Assembly (NCBI RefSeq): GCF_012489685.1
Contig: NC_080044.1
Coordinates: forward strand, 83,624,732-83,688,731
Origin: Lotus japonicus
Taxonomy: Eukaryota > Streptophyta > Magnoliopsida > Fabales > Fabaceae
Direction of reading: 5' to 3'
Length of the DNA stretch: 64,000 nucleotides
The notes below the pieces were generated by a model. It worked only from the letters and a program-made list of their open reading frames with translations, did not search any database and was not told where the DNA came from. The stretch's first letter is position 1; the number at the start of each line of letters is the position of its first letter. Shown piece after piece: positions 1-10,988 of this stretch. The translations under genes and the position numbers were made by a program.

Positions 1-1196
1 ACTCGACCGAGATCCTGCAACATACCTATCCAGTAGACGGTCGTGTGGTATCCACCGCTCTTGCTAGCAAAGAGCGTCGCGCCTAGCTGGTTCACCAGCC
101 AAATCCGTGCAGCGTCCTCATATCGGTGCTCTACAATGAAATGAATTCAGTTAACAGTTAATAACAATACAATAATAATAGATACTATTTAATCAAGTAA
201 TAATTAAGACATACCCTCCAACGCAGCATCATACAGGGTCTGCAAGACCCCAAAGCGAATAGTCTGGCTCCTGTTCTTATCAAACTCAGCATGATAACGA
301 GCAACAGATCCTCCCATCAACTCAGCACATAGCGCTGCACACTCGTCCCTCTCCCCCCTCCCAGGCGTATAGAACCTCGACCCCATTGGGAGATGGAGAA
401 GAGCCGACACGTCGTCCAGGGTGATGGTCATCTCCCCAAACGGCATGTGGAAGCTACTAGTCTCCTCATGCCATCGCTCCACAAGGGCCAAAATGAGGCC
501 TGCATCTGTCTCCGAGTAGCTGCACCAGGGTAGCTGATGAAGACCCGTCTGCTCAATCAACTCTCGAACCCTCCTGTGACTGTCTGAATCACCATCACAA
601 GCAAGGTTCCAAACCTTCCCCCCAGCTGTGGCCACCCTCAAGTGTCGACGGTCCACATACCGCTCGTCTGTGCGTAGGAGTGCATGCCACGTCCAGGGAG
701 CCTTGTGATCAGCATAATGCGTGAGAAGCGACAGATCAACAGGCCCCCCCGGAAACGGCGGCAACCTCTGGATCAGGTCCTCCTCGCCACCCTGTGCCTC
801 TGGCACGACATCAGCATCAACATCAGGAGGAGGAATACTATCCTCGTCATATGACCCCTCCTCGCCGGATGACTCCTCGTCGGATGACTCATCGCCGGAT
901 GACTCATCGCCGGATGACGACTCGCCTGATGACTCCTCGCCTGCTGACTCATGGCGAGGTACCTCAACCATGGGAGACGGCGGAGTAGGAACTCGATCAG
1001 TAGGCTCAACTGGAGCTGGAGCTGAAGCCTCTACCATGGGCGACTGCATAGAATCAACTGGAGCTGGAGCTGAAGCCTCAACCGCGTGAGAGGTCGCAGC
1101 TTGATCGCCGCGCCGGCTAGAAGCATGTAATCGCCGGTGTCTATCCTCTGTAGGCCCCGCATCCTCACTAGCTCGAGACCTCTTTCTGTTCTTCAT
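1..1196 (-). CDS. Plant mobile domain (PMD/MAIN-like) protein, 3' end outside window
   Basis: Minus-strand gene; exon 1 is 1196-215 and exon 2 runs from 130 off the window edge. The intron 131-214 has GT...AG ends, and joining the exons keeps the frame (…ALE-EHRYEDAARIWLVNQ…). I chose the ATG at 1196; a longer reading from 1202 starts with GTG. The first ~150 residues are low complexity, with Pro/Ala repeats and an acidic Ser/Glu/Asp run (ESSGDESSDEES). From about residue 155 on, the protein matches the plant mobile domain (PF10536; often annotated as 'serine/threonine-protein phosphatase 7 long form homolog' or MAIN-like): WTWHALLRTDERYV, LPWCSYSETDAGLILALVERW, FHMPFGEMTITLDDV, LHLPMGSRFY. 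PMD proteins include Arabidopsis MAIN/MAIL1 and many copies carried by Mutator-like elements. No phosphatase domain is visible. Host gene or transposon-borne copy cannot be decided here. Confidence 0.8.
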
Positions 1197-2347
1197 TCTC
1201 ACTATATATTCAGAGCAAACATTTTCTAAATAAATTCACTGAATAAATTATACTCGCTCAATTACTAAATTTCTCAATTAAATCTCTAAATAAAATCACT
1301 AAATAATTCACGATGTTTATAACTAAATTAAAAACATTTTATAAATTAACTAAGCTAATTAGATTAGGTTTTATAAATAAACTAAGCTAATTATATTAAG
1401 TTTTATAAAAACATTTTATAAATTAAGTTTATAACTCTAAACAGACACCAAATACGGAACATTAAGTTTCATATCCAATACGGAACATTAAGTTTCGTAT
1501 CCAATACGGAACATTAAGTTTCATATTGAATACGGAACATTATGTTCCGTATCGAACCAGAGATCCATTAACGACATTGCATGAATGGAACTCGCCCCAA
1601 AGGCCAATTTATACACAATTTCAGCCAACATAACATCTACTTAAGCATAAATCGACTACCCTAGGGTTGCAAGATTCCATAATTCCAAGTTAAATGGTGA
1701 ATTCAAGTTGAAATCCAAACTTACTTACCTCTAGGTTCAATGCAATGAATGGGGAGAATGGGTTTGATGATGGAGACGATGGTACACTTTCCAGATGATG
1801 ATTGAGGCAAGGAGATCGTCGGTCTCGAAGATTGGAGAGCAAGGGTTTGAAATGTTTTGGAGCGCTGAAATGGGTTTTGGAAAAACCCCTGTCATTTACA
1901 TAGTAATATAATACGGAACTTTATATTCCGTATTGAATACGAAATTTAATATTCCGTATTCTTGTAAAGGGGGTTTTTCCGTAATTTCCCCACTTTAAGT
2001 GGGGCGCGGAGCCCCATAGGGGGGCCCCAAACCCAACTCCCATAAGTTAGAGACAAAAATATATTTATCCTATCAGTCATTTCTCAATTTTTTCTTTTCA
2101 AATCGTGGATTCAGGTTGAAAACATTATTCCATGAATCTATGGCTTCAATAGAACTCCAATTGTATAATTTTGATTAGTGATTGGGGGTAAACAATATTG
2201 AAAAAATATGCGATAATATATTTGGAGCAGAAACGACATGGTTATGGATTTTGCATTGGTTATGTGTGGGTGGTGAGGATTGGTGAAAGCTGAGCCCTAG
2301 AAGAAGAAGAAGTGTACATGGAAGAAAGGTAGAAATTGGTTGAAAAG
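1197..2347. other. Intergenic/leader region with 26-bp repeat family
   Basis: Holds no convincing gene. It contains four tandem 26-bp units at 1451-1554 and two related units at 1909-1963. A GC-rich hairpin-like stretch lies near 1998-2030 (GTGGGGC…GCCCCATAG). The short ORF at 2175-2369 has no recognisable content and overlaps the start region of the next gene. Confidence 0.6.
1451..1554. repeat. 26-bp tandem repeat, 4 units
   Basis: Units begin at 1451, 1477, 1503 and 1529, each starting AATACGGAACATTA. The fourth unit carries an inverted palindrome, GGAACATTATGTTCC. Two further diverged copies of the same motif lie at 1909-1963 with ATATTCCGTATT arms, so the motif brackets the probable leader/promoter of the PMD gene. 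A role is not known. Confidence 0.85.
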
Positions 2348-5300
2348 ATGAGGTGGTGTGGGATTGCAAGTGTGCCGTTAGGTTTGGGGTGCTGCTGGAG
2401 ATGGAAAGTGTTTGAGTGCTACCCAGTAAGCGTAAGCTTCTTCTTATCTCTGATATTTCATTCTGATTCTATTGGCATTCATTAAGATTAGAGATTAGAA
2501 CGATCTGTCTTGTTAATTTACTCAATGTAGTTGTGCTGAGCTGAGAGAGAGTTCCCTTACCCTGTCCTCATTCCTCAACCCAATTCTTTTCTTTTTTTTT
2601 CTGAAACGCTAAAGGAATTGGTTCCGCCTAAGCGCAATTGGAATGGTAAGGTCTTTTGTCAGAAAAGGCCAAATGCAGACGGAAATTCTCGTTGTGATCC
2701 GGAGCTGCGGTCGGTGCTTGAACTTGCGACCGAGTCGGAGTTGTATGAGATTGAAAGAATCCTTTTCGGTCCCAGGTGAATTGAGTTTCTATGGTGTATT
2801 GTTCTATTCATTTATGTATAATCATAATCATAATCATCATGTAATTAGTTTTAGTACTATTACTATTTTATACAAATACATTTTGTATCAGCTATTTGAG
2901 TCCTTTGCTGAAATCCATGACATTCACAACCACAAATACCCCGGAGGACCTCGATCGGTCCATGATTGGACTCGACCTTCAACTACGCCAACAATTTATA
3001 GCGGCCCTCGAGTCCCGCTTTTTCTTTCTTGCCGCTGATGCCCGCTCTACATTGAGGTTTTTGTTTGATTATAATTATAATCCTATATTATTACTTTCAC
3101 CATCATACTCCACATATATATATATATAATATTCTTTCGCAGGGGTTGGAGACCATCTTATAGAAATGTCTTACTTCACCTGAGGAAAAAATTGAACATT
3201 CCTTGCTCAACTCAATTGTCAACTCAGGACCTTGAGCTTGAAATTTTTCTCCACCTTTTGCACTACAACTCAACGTGAGTGTTAGTAAAACCCTTTATTG
3301 TTATTTTCAAACGAAAAGAAAGTGAAATATTTTGTAGTTCTCTAGTCATCATCGAAAGCTTGAATATTCGTGTAGTGAAGAATCAGGAAACTATCCAGGC
3401 TTGTCGGATGTATGCACTGCATTAGACTGTCAGGGCAGTCTACAACATGGACTCAGTCAGTGGAAAATGCAGTCAAAAGTTGGCGTAGAAGACCTTCGAT
3501 CAATTTTTTTGAAGGTTTTTTTACTTCAATTATTCAATTTACAAGTGACTGTTTTATTTGATCATAAATGTTAGGTGATAAGTTTTTTCCATTTTGTTCA
3601 TCTTGTTTTTTTAAGGGAGGTGGCATATTTACATTGGCAAAGATATATCAACTGGTAAGAGAATTATGTCTCCTTTATTTATTCTTTATCTTCAATGTAT
3701 CTCCAAGAGAAAGCATTTTAGTCTTTTTTACCCTTTTTCATGACCGGATGCTGACTTGCAGTTAGCTAGGAAATTATCTGGGAAAGTGCTGGTAGAAGCT
3801 GCTAATTACCAGGTTAAGAAAGAGATAATGAAGAAGGTATACATGGGTACTGCTGGCTGTTTTGGTAGCATGGGTAATATTTCTCAAGAATAAACTTAAG
3901 CATACATTTGCTCCTTGTGATTTCCAGGGTGGACAGTTGGCTATGATCAATCTAGAATCCAGAACAGCCTTGCTTGCAGCAAAACAGGTGCCAGATAAGA
4001 CAATTTATATGCTTCTATTGTTATGAAATTCTTTTATAGGATGTATTCTTGTGGTACTAAATTTCTAAATTATCTCCAGGTTGATAGATAGAATTGACTT
4101 TTTGAAGCCTAAATGTGTTATGTTGTAACCAATGTTTTGCACCAGTTACTTAAATGGCGAAATATGAAATATGGTTAAATTTCGACTCTCTCATTGTGGA
4201 ACCTCATAAATTGTCAGTTAATAAAAGACTTTTACCGCATTTGAGGAGCTAAAGTACTTTGTAGTAAAAAATTTGAGCACCAATTCGTTTTTAATGTTAC
4301 TACCTGAATTCCATAACTTATCTTAAGAATTAGTTATTTTCTTTGTCTCTTTCTTCTGTCTGTGTGTGTGTGTATTTTCAAAAGTAAATTGGTGTTTCAG
4401 TTTATGTTGATTATATAGTATGATTCTTATCTGAAGTTTGATTTATTTTAGGGTTTCCTTGGTGCTGCATCAAGATATCTGGGTTTTAGAAGCATGATTA
4501 CATTACTTGGACCTGTGTATGTCCTACTCCTCACCTTGTTTTCTGACTTCAATTTATAGCAGCTTTTGTATTTTTGTTACACTAACATGCTTTTCATTTA
4601 TATGAATTACAAAATAATATCACTAGGTTGAATCATGTATAATGACAAACCATACAAATCTAAAGCTTGTTTAATGGTTTGACCTACAAATTTTATTTAC
4701 TCACTGATAGAAAATAATCGGAGACATATTTACATATCAATAGCAATCTCAGCTTGAGTGCGTATTCATATTTTATATAGAAGAATTTTTAAGTATTTTT
4801 TTGTTGACCGTATGAATCATCTGTTCACTTTCCATAGTACAAAGTGCAGCATTTTCTTGGTGATTTGCTGTCGTAGTATTTTAGTTGAGATTTGGGGAAG
4901 GACCGATCTACATCAAAGGTTCTTTTTACGAGAATGTGCATGAAGGAAACTGTGTTTCCTCAAAAAGAAAAAACTATTGGGCATTTCAATTCTTTTGTAA
5001 GGACAACTGTCTCACCCACGCCTTGCTCTGTTAGTAACATGTAAGTTATTGTTCTTTGTCTAGTTAGTTTTGCGATCGGTAAGTTAATATGAAGCACCGA
5101 TTCTGACACAACACTGCGATAAGACATGACATCCGGACACAGCTAACCTCCAAAAAGTAGGACACCAGAACACCGCGCGCGCATGCACACACACACACAT
5201 ATATATAAACCCACATTCTCAAAGTCAAGACAAGTTAGATTCTTTACAAAGACAACATAAAAACAATTTCCTAAGCTCTGTGAGCTTCACAAAAAAAAAT

Positions 5301-6809
5301 ACTAAGAGAAATTTACAGAGTAACCACTTTGTCTAAACAAAAATGAGCTAATCTCATTGGTGAAAAGTATAACCTTTAGCTCCGTTTCGTCAAGTGACAA
5401 ATTAGCAATTTCTTTCATGGTGTAACTTTTAAGAAATAGTTTTTGAAAGATATAAGTGTGTGTCCAGCCAATAAGAGGTGTCGACTCGAGTGTCCGAGCT
5501 GAAAAAAATATTATTTTATTCGGACACCGCGAAGAAGTGTCTGACACGTGTCATGAGTGTCGGTGTCCGACACCGGGACACTCCATGTCTCAAAGGTGTC
5601 CGTGCTTCATAGAATTCACTAGAACCATGGTTGAACGTAGAAAGGAGCCTCGTAGAGAAGTCCTAGTGTGAAATATGGCATTTCTTTTATGTAATTTGGT
5701 GCACTTTATTTTGTCATGCTACTTAACATGGAGTCTGAATATTTCACTTGGTTTAAAAGAAAATGGAAGCTTTGAAAAGTGGTCATGGTTTCTTGTGTGG
5801 AACTGAAATAACTTTGTCCGGCTCTTCATTTATTATTCTCAGGTGTTCTTGTGCAATCTCTGAATTTTCTGCATTTTACCTTAAAAGTTTTCTTGTGGGG
5901 CTTGGGACTGAGAATGAAACATACAGGCAAATAGTTTCTGACACTTCTCCTTTAGTCCTTTTTAAGTGTCAAAATAATCTAGTGCAAGTTTTTCCAATTT
6001 TTCTTGCATCTTTAAGCTTTGCTTTTATTTCTCACCTTGTCCAATTGAGCCATTTTTTAATTGTGATTTGTGGCTAGTATCAACAGTCATTAGACAGATT
6101 TCTGTTATGCCATTCAGTAAGTTCGGTTAACTGGATCTTGTCTGGTACAGTTCACCATTAAGACTTGTCAGCAGCATATCTATTTCCTCTTTGCTTTCAC
6201 AGTTTGGTACTGTTGAGGTACTATAAGTTACTATTTCTGATCATTTTATTTGAATGCGAAACAGGCTTTGGGGGACATTTTTGGCTGATCTTGTCATTCA
6301 AATGCTTGGAACAGATTATTCTAGAATCTTGCGAACAATTTATGCTTTGGCTCAGGCAATATATATACTCTGTTCTTCCATTTTACACTTGTAGCATTGC
6401 CATCCTTGGTTTACCCGCACACCCAACTTGATATGATTTGCTTTATGTTGTGCTTATTTGGTATTTATACTGCACTTGTGGTCTCCGATCTACTATTTTT
6501 TCTTGTTTAATTGTTGGCCTTTGGGGGCAAAAGATGATATTGGCATATAACTATTTGCTCCTTTTTACAATCACATGGTTATTTTACCTATCATAGAATC
6601 ATGTCCATAAATGTCCTGTTTCTGGAGGAAATTTCAATTTTGTTGTCGTGCACCATTTGAATATCAATCTTAATATACTGAGATATTATCAGAATTATTA
6701 TTGCTATGAAACATTACTAGCTAGTTTTCTTACTTCCACCTTTTTGTGTTTGCTTCAGATTCGAGCCATCCGCACGTATAGGCTGCCATCTGATGTTACT
6801 GATGAATAG
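2348..6809 (+). CDS. YaaW-like (DUF3944-type) plant protein, 11 exons
   Basis: Exons: 2348-2425, 2615-2775, 2892-3056, 3143-3274, 3346-3514, 3616-3654, 3762-3836, 3928-3987, 4452-4516, 6265-6355, 6759-6809. They join in frame into 361 codons plus TAG. All introns are GT-AG except the tenth (6356-6758), which starts GC (CAG|GCAATA). Seen: ELRSVLELATESELYEIERI near residue 60, then NVLLHLRKKLNIP, the Gly-rich GGGIFTLAKIYQLLARKLSG, and a hydrophobic C-terminal part (LITLLGPVLWGTFLADLVI type) ending IRTYRLPSDVTDE. The helical order resembles bacterial YaaW: a DxxLxxL…EL start, a LYRxILLxVxKxLxL middle and a hydrophobic tail. That family call is from memory and is an inference. Function is unknown. 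Exon 1 and its ATG are the least certain part; the acceptor of exon 5 was chosen because only it keeps the frame open. Confidence 0.75.
5091..5612. mobile_element. Candidate MITE in intron 9 of the YaaW-like gene
   Basis: The stretch starts ATGAAGCACCGATTCTGACAC and ends GTGTCCGTGCTTCAT, an imperfect terminal inverted repeat of about 15 bp. The right part is dense in GTGTCCGACAC-type inverted motifs. It sits in the 1.7-kb intron 4517-6264, which is otherwise AT-rich. A clean target duplication is not visible, so the superfamily is not assigned. Confidence 0.45.
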
Positions 6810-8324
6810 CTAAGTAGGTTCATTTCACTGATTTGGTGGCTATGTTGGAATTTGGGCATCGTGGAAGTGGAGAATATAATAAATATCAAAACAAGACAAG
6901 CAGCACTTTTAAAATTTGTAAATATCTATATATTGGTATTTAGTGCTGAGCTAGGTCCTTCCATTGAAGATTTATTTATAGGCTGGGGTTTGGCTTGAAA
7001 GAGTCACTATAAGGTAAAGTATCACCACAATCTTTAATTGAGATATTAATTGTTGGAATTGTGATCAAGTGCTTATACAATACTCTCTTCGTTCCTATAT
7101 ATAAGTCTATTTTACCTAATTCTCTTAGATTAAGAAAAGTAGTTACAAGCAATAAATTTGTAAAAGAATTTATTCACTTTCCTAGACTACCCTTATTTGA
7201 TTTCTTATAAATTTCTCTCTCCAAGTTATTATTTCAAAACCTCATTGTCTCTTTCATATTAAATAATATGATGATAGTTTTGGAAAAAAATAATTAATGC
7301 TCCATTGATATTGTAAATGGTCTTAAATGGTCTTATATTTAGGAACAAGAAAAATACTAAAAAATTGTCTTATAATAAGGAACGGAGGGAGTATTTATCA
7401 AATTCATAATTGATGTTCAACGTTTTTTTTTGGCTTAATTACACTTTTGATCCCTGATGTGAGGCATCTGTGTGACTTTGGTCCCCATTTTTTAAAAATG
7501 CTATTTTGGTCCACCAGAGATCAATTTGTGCAATTTGAATCTTGCCGTCTAGTTGCCGACAGAGTTAGCCTATGTGGAGCTTATTGTTGACATGGATCTG
7601 ACAATTTTCCACAAGGCTGCCACTTCATTCAATAGAAAAATAATAATTAATAAACACAATTAATTCATTTAAGGTTAATTAAACAACATAAAAAAAATTA
7701 AATATAACCCTAAAATAGAAAATTATCAAATCTCAAATTAATCTTTGAATCTTCATCTTCTCCCTTTTCATCTTCTTCCCTCCTTGTCACCTAAATCTCT
7801 CTCTCACCTAAACAACAACTTGTCCCTCTCTCTTAACACACTGAATATCCCATACTCTTTATGTTCCTGATTTTTGTCCCTCTGTTTATGCTCCTTCTTT
7901 CTCACCTGTTTATGTTCCTCGTTGTCTCTGCGTCTCTCTTTCTGAATCTTTGGATTTTGATCGTCGTGAAAGAAGAAGTGGTGGTCTGCGCATATGAGCT
8001 TGTGGTCTGGTGGTTGTGGGTGGCCCGTCTTCTTCTTCTTCTTCCCAAATCCACTATGAAACCCTCCATCAACTCTGACCCTCACATTTATCATATCTAC
8101 ACCTTCAAACCTAGATATACATTGTGACGCATTGTTGTTTTGAGGGAGGAGGGTGTTGAGGTTGAGAGGAGGAGAGAGGAGAGGATGACTGAGCAGAGGG
8201 TGAAGAAGATGATTGGAATATGAGTAATTTGTTTTGAATTTGGTTGGGAAGATTATTTTGAATGTGGTTGGGAAGAAGATGAATCTGAGTGGAAGAAGGA
8301 AAGGGCGAAGAGGTTCTGGATTTA
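6810..8324. other. Intergenic: 3' UTR, Stowaway MITE, TIR-like left end
   Basis: 6810-7080 is probably the 3' UTR of the upstream gene. 7083-7391 is a Stowaway MITE. From about 7432 (GGCTTAATTACACTTTTGATCCC) the DNA looks like the left end of a long-TIR Mutator-like element. It runs up to 8324, where the FAR1-type MULE is inserted. The ORFs at 7804-8346 and 7861-8127 are pyrimidine/purine-rich and not recognisable. Confidence 0.5.
7083..7391. mobile_element. Stowaway-type MITE (Tc1/mariner)
   Basis: Ends are CTCTCTTCGTTCCTATATAT on the left and AAGGAACGGAGGGAG on the right, the classic Stowaway terminus CTCCCTCCGTTCC. It is flanked by TA at 7081-7082 and 7392-7393. Length is 309 bp, AT-rich, with no coding capacity. 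Confidence 0.85.
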
Positions 8325-9313
8325 GGTGCATACTAGGATACCTCAACGTTTACTCAGGTATGATACAGAAATAAGTTAGGGTATGACGTGGACCAATTAG
8401 AAAGGTGCAGGTGGCAAGGAATTTATTTTCAGTTATTTCATTTTTTAATAACCGAAAAAGGGAAAAAGAAATTAAGTTAACCTTAGTTAACCGAAGTTAA
8501 CCCAAGGTGGCAGGTAGTCAGAGTTGAATGACTACTCCACTTTTCCCCTTTCCAAAATTTTCAAAGTTATCTTCCCTTGCATCAGCTTTATCTTCCCGGA
8601 GAAGCTTTACTATTCCCAAACAAAGACCAAGCTCAGTGCAACTCCGCCGGTCCTTTCTCCTCTGAACTTCAAGGTACCGCTTAGTGTTTTGTCTCACTCT
8701 TTCCCTCTCTTCCTCCTTTGTCGTTACGTTTTTCAGTTTCAGTTTAAGTTTTCCGTTTTGTCTCTGATGTCGGTTTCCATTTACTTGTCGTTTTAATCGT
8801 TTGGTTTTTTGTTTTGTTTACATGCTTTGGTGCGTGTTCGTGTCTTGTTCGTGAAGGGTGGTAAAGCACGATCCTTTTGTCGCTTCTCTTTCATTATCTG
8901 ACGACTGTCACAAGGTTAGTTATTTTCTGTGTTCTGAGTGTTGATGTTAGGGATTTTAGGGATTTTGTGTTGCATGTTGATATTGTTGCGGTGTTTGGCC
9001 ATGAGTTTAGTGTTTGAGGTTTTGTTTTTCGATTATTGGGTTAATCCAATCTTTGTTGATATGGGGTTTGATCTGGTGTTAATGTTGGCATACCCTAAAA
9101 ATTTTTTTGATCTGGGATAGGGTTTGTGGTTGGTAATCTCTTTGAGTTTTCTCTGTTGTTTTTTGGTTGAGGTTTTTCTTTGTTGTAGATGTTGTTTACA
9201 GTTATGACATATGTGGCTCAATGGTAATGTGTATGACATATGCTTGTGGATAATTTTTTGATTCATAATTTTTTAGGTGATTTAATATACCTAAATTTTT
9301 TTATTGTGAAGCA

Positions 9314-10321
9314 ATGGATCCCTGTGGTTGTTCCTCTCGTAGAAATGCCCCAATGTTTTCAATCCCTATAATTCTGGGAGATTTTAACATGAGATTGCCA
9401 AAGGTTTTTTATGAAAGTAAGAAAAACGAAATTAAGAATGAGGTGCAGCTGACTGATCCTATGGGAAACTGTTTGAAGTTGAAAGTTTTGGTGGGGCCGT
9501 CTGGAGGGATTCTTTTTGAGGCTATTCCTATATTGGTTTCATTTTATGGTCTTCAAAAAGATCATGATATGGTTTTCATACATGAAGGGGGGAATAGGTT
9601 CAAAGTTGAAATTTATGATGAAAATAAAAAGCATTTCCCGTATCCAAATTATAGTGAAAAAGTGAAGAACAAAACACCAACCCATTCCCCTTCTCCAAAA
9701 CCCCCAACCCCAGAGGTTATATACTTGAGTTCTGACAATGATGAAGAGGTTGTGGTTGTGGCTGAGGAAGAGCTTGTTCATGAGGAGGAGGTTATGGCTG
9801 AGGAAGAGCTTGTTCATGAGGAGGAGGTTGTGGCTGCTGAAGAGGTTGTGGCTGCGTAAGAAGTTGCTGCACCTGGCCAACCTCAAAATGGAATTCAGAC
9901 CTTTGAGAAGAATGTGACTAGTTCTCTTGCTAGTGGTGGTCAGACTGTGGTAAGCATCGATGTTTGTATTTTTTTAGATAGATGCTTGTAGTATATGTAT
10001 ATGTCTCTCTAATGCAACTTTTTACTTTATTTTTTTCAGGCATTGCCACGGTCATATGTCCGTGTCCACCTTAGAGAGAACTGGCAATGTGTTTTATTGA
10101 AGAATGAAGGGGATGAAGAGTGGTACATTTGCAAGCTCTATTGGAGGAAGAGGAATGGAAGAATTACCGATTGCCATCTTGGCGATGGGTTTTACAAGTT
10201 TGTCACTGACAACTCTTTAGCCGAACACGACCGGCTGTTTTTCAGAACTGTTAATGGGTCCAATAACATTCTGCATGTTAGGATTGAGCTCCATAATGGC
10301 AATGGTGCCAATGGCAATTAG
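9314..10321 (+). pseudogene. Two-B3-domain gene with an in-frame stop between the domains
   Basis: Exon 1 is 9314-9949 and exon 2 is 10040-10321 (intron GTAAGC…TTCAG, phase 0). Domain 1 (residues ~18-95) has the B3/REM pattern: ILGDFNMRLPKVFYES…, LKLKVLVGPSGGILFE, FYGLQKDHDMVFIHEGGNRF. An acidic linker with EELVHEEEV repeats follows. Domain 2 (exon 2) reads LPRSYVRVHL…EWYICKLYWRK…HLGDGFYKFVTDNSLAEHDRL. The frame is broken by TAA at 9857-9859, yet it stays open on both sides: 30 codons from the stop to the donor, then exon 2. Without the stop the product would be about 305 aa. B3 proteins bind DNA. Noncoding leader exons probably lie at ~8530-8920. The gene lies inside the MULE, next to its left end, so it is probably element-encoded. 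Confidence 0.75.
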
Positions 10322-10477
10322 ATTAGTAGTTTTGTGGCCATGATTTCATGTTGAGGACAAATGATGTTTTCTATTGCACTGCTTATGTTTAGCGCTGGTT
10401 GAATAAGCTTTGCTTAAAATAAGTTTTATATTTTACTGCTTATGCTTATGCTTAATATTTGTTTTGTAGTTAAAGAA

Positions 10478-10988
10478 ATGGCCTCCCAATCCTTTACTTC
10501 CCCTAGATCTGGAAATTTTGTTAATGATGGAAGGCGTTGCAAGTGTGGTGTTTATCCGACCCTTAAGACGTCATGGACTAAGTTCAACTATGGGCGCACT
10601 TTTTATCAATGCCCTACTGGGGTAAATAAACTAAACCTAAACTAATTGGTGTGAAATATACTGTGTTATTCCTAATTCTTGATCTTAGTTTAAGTTCAAT
10701 GTGTAGGGGTGCAATTATTTTGATTGGGCTGAAGGTCCTACTCAAGCTGTGGATGAAGTACCTCAAATGAACCATTCTACTGTGAGTAATTCACGAAGTA
10801 ACATGGAGACCACTGCTGCTCAGATTGAGGAAGCCACTTTTAAAGTTTTGCTAGCTGATGCAAGGAGGAGGGAGGAAGCTTATGAGCAGGTTATTAGGGG
10901 CACTTGGGTGTTTGTTTTGGTTTGTATTGTGCTTGTGATTGTTGCAATAGCTTTTGCAAGCAAAATGGTTAGCCTTGGTGGAAGGTAG
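10478..10988 (+). CDS. GRF zinc-finger protein with C-terminal membrane segment
   Basis: Exon 1 is 10478-10621 and exon 2 is 10707-10988 (GT-AG, phase 0), giving 141 aa. The GRF zinc finger (zf-GRF, PF06839) reads RRCKCGVYPTLKTSWTKFNYGRTFYQCP and continues across the splice with GGCNYFDWAEG, so the four Cys ligands are split between exons. After a polar linker (ATFKVLLADARRREEAYEQV) comes one strongly hydrophobic segment, VFVLVCIVLVIVAIAFA, near the C-terminus, then KMVSLGGR and stop. The layout matches the common plant 'At4g04775-like' GRF proteins. It starts 157 bp after the B3 gene on the same strand and inside the MULE. Its last codons form the beginning of the 137-bp minisatellite. The frame is intact. 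GRF fingers bind nucleic acids in other proteins; the role here is unknown. Confidence 0.8.

Noticed and set aside
721..1089. ORFs on the + strand and another minus frame inside the PMD exon
   Set aside because: They come from the Ser/Glu repeat read in other frames.
5302..6431. ORFs in the 1.7-kb intron of the YaaW-like gene
   Set aside because: No domains; 6165-6431 overlaps a true exon in another frame.
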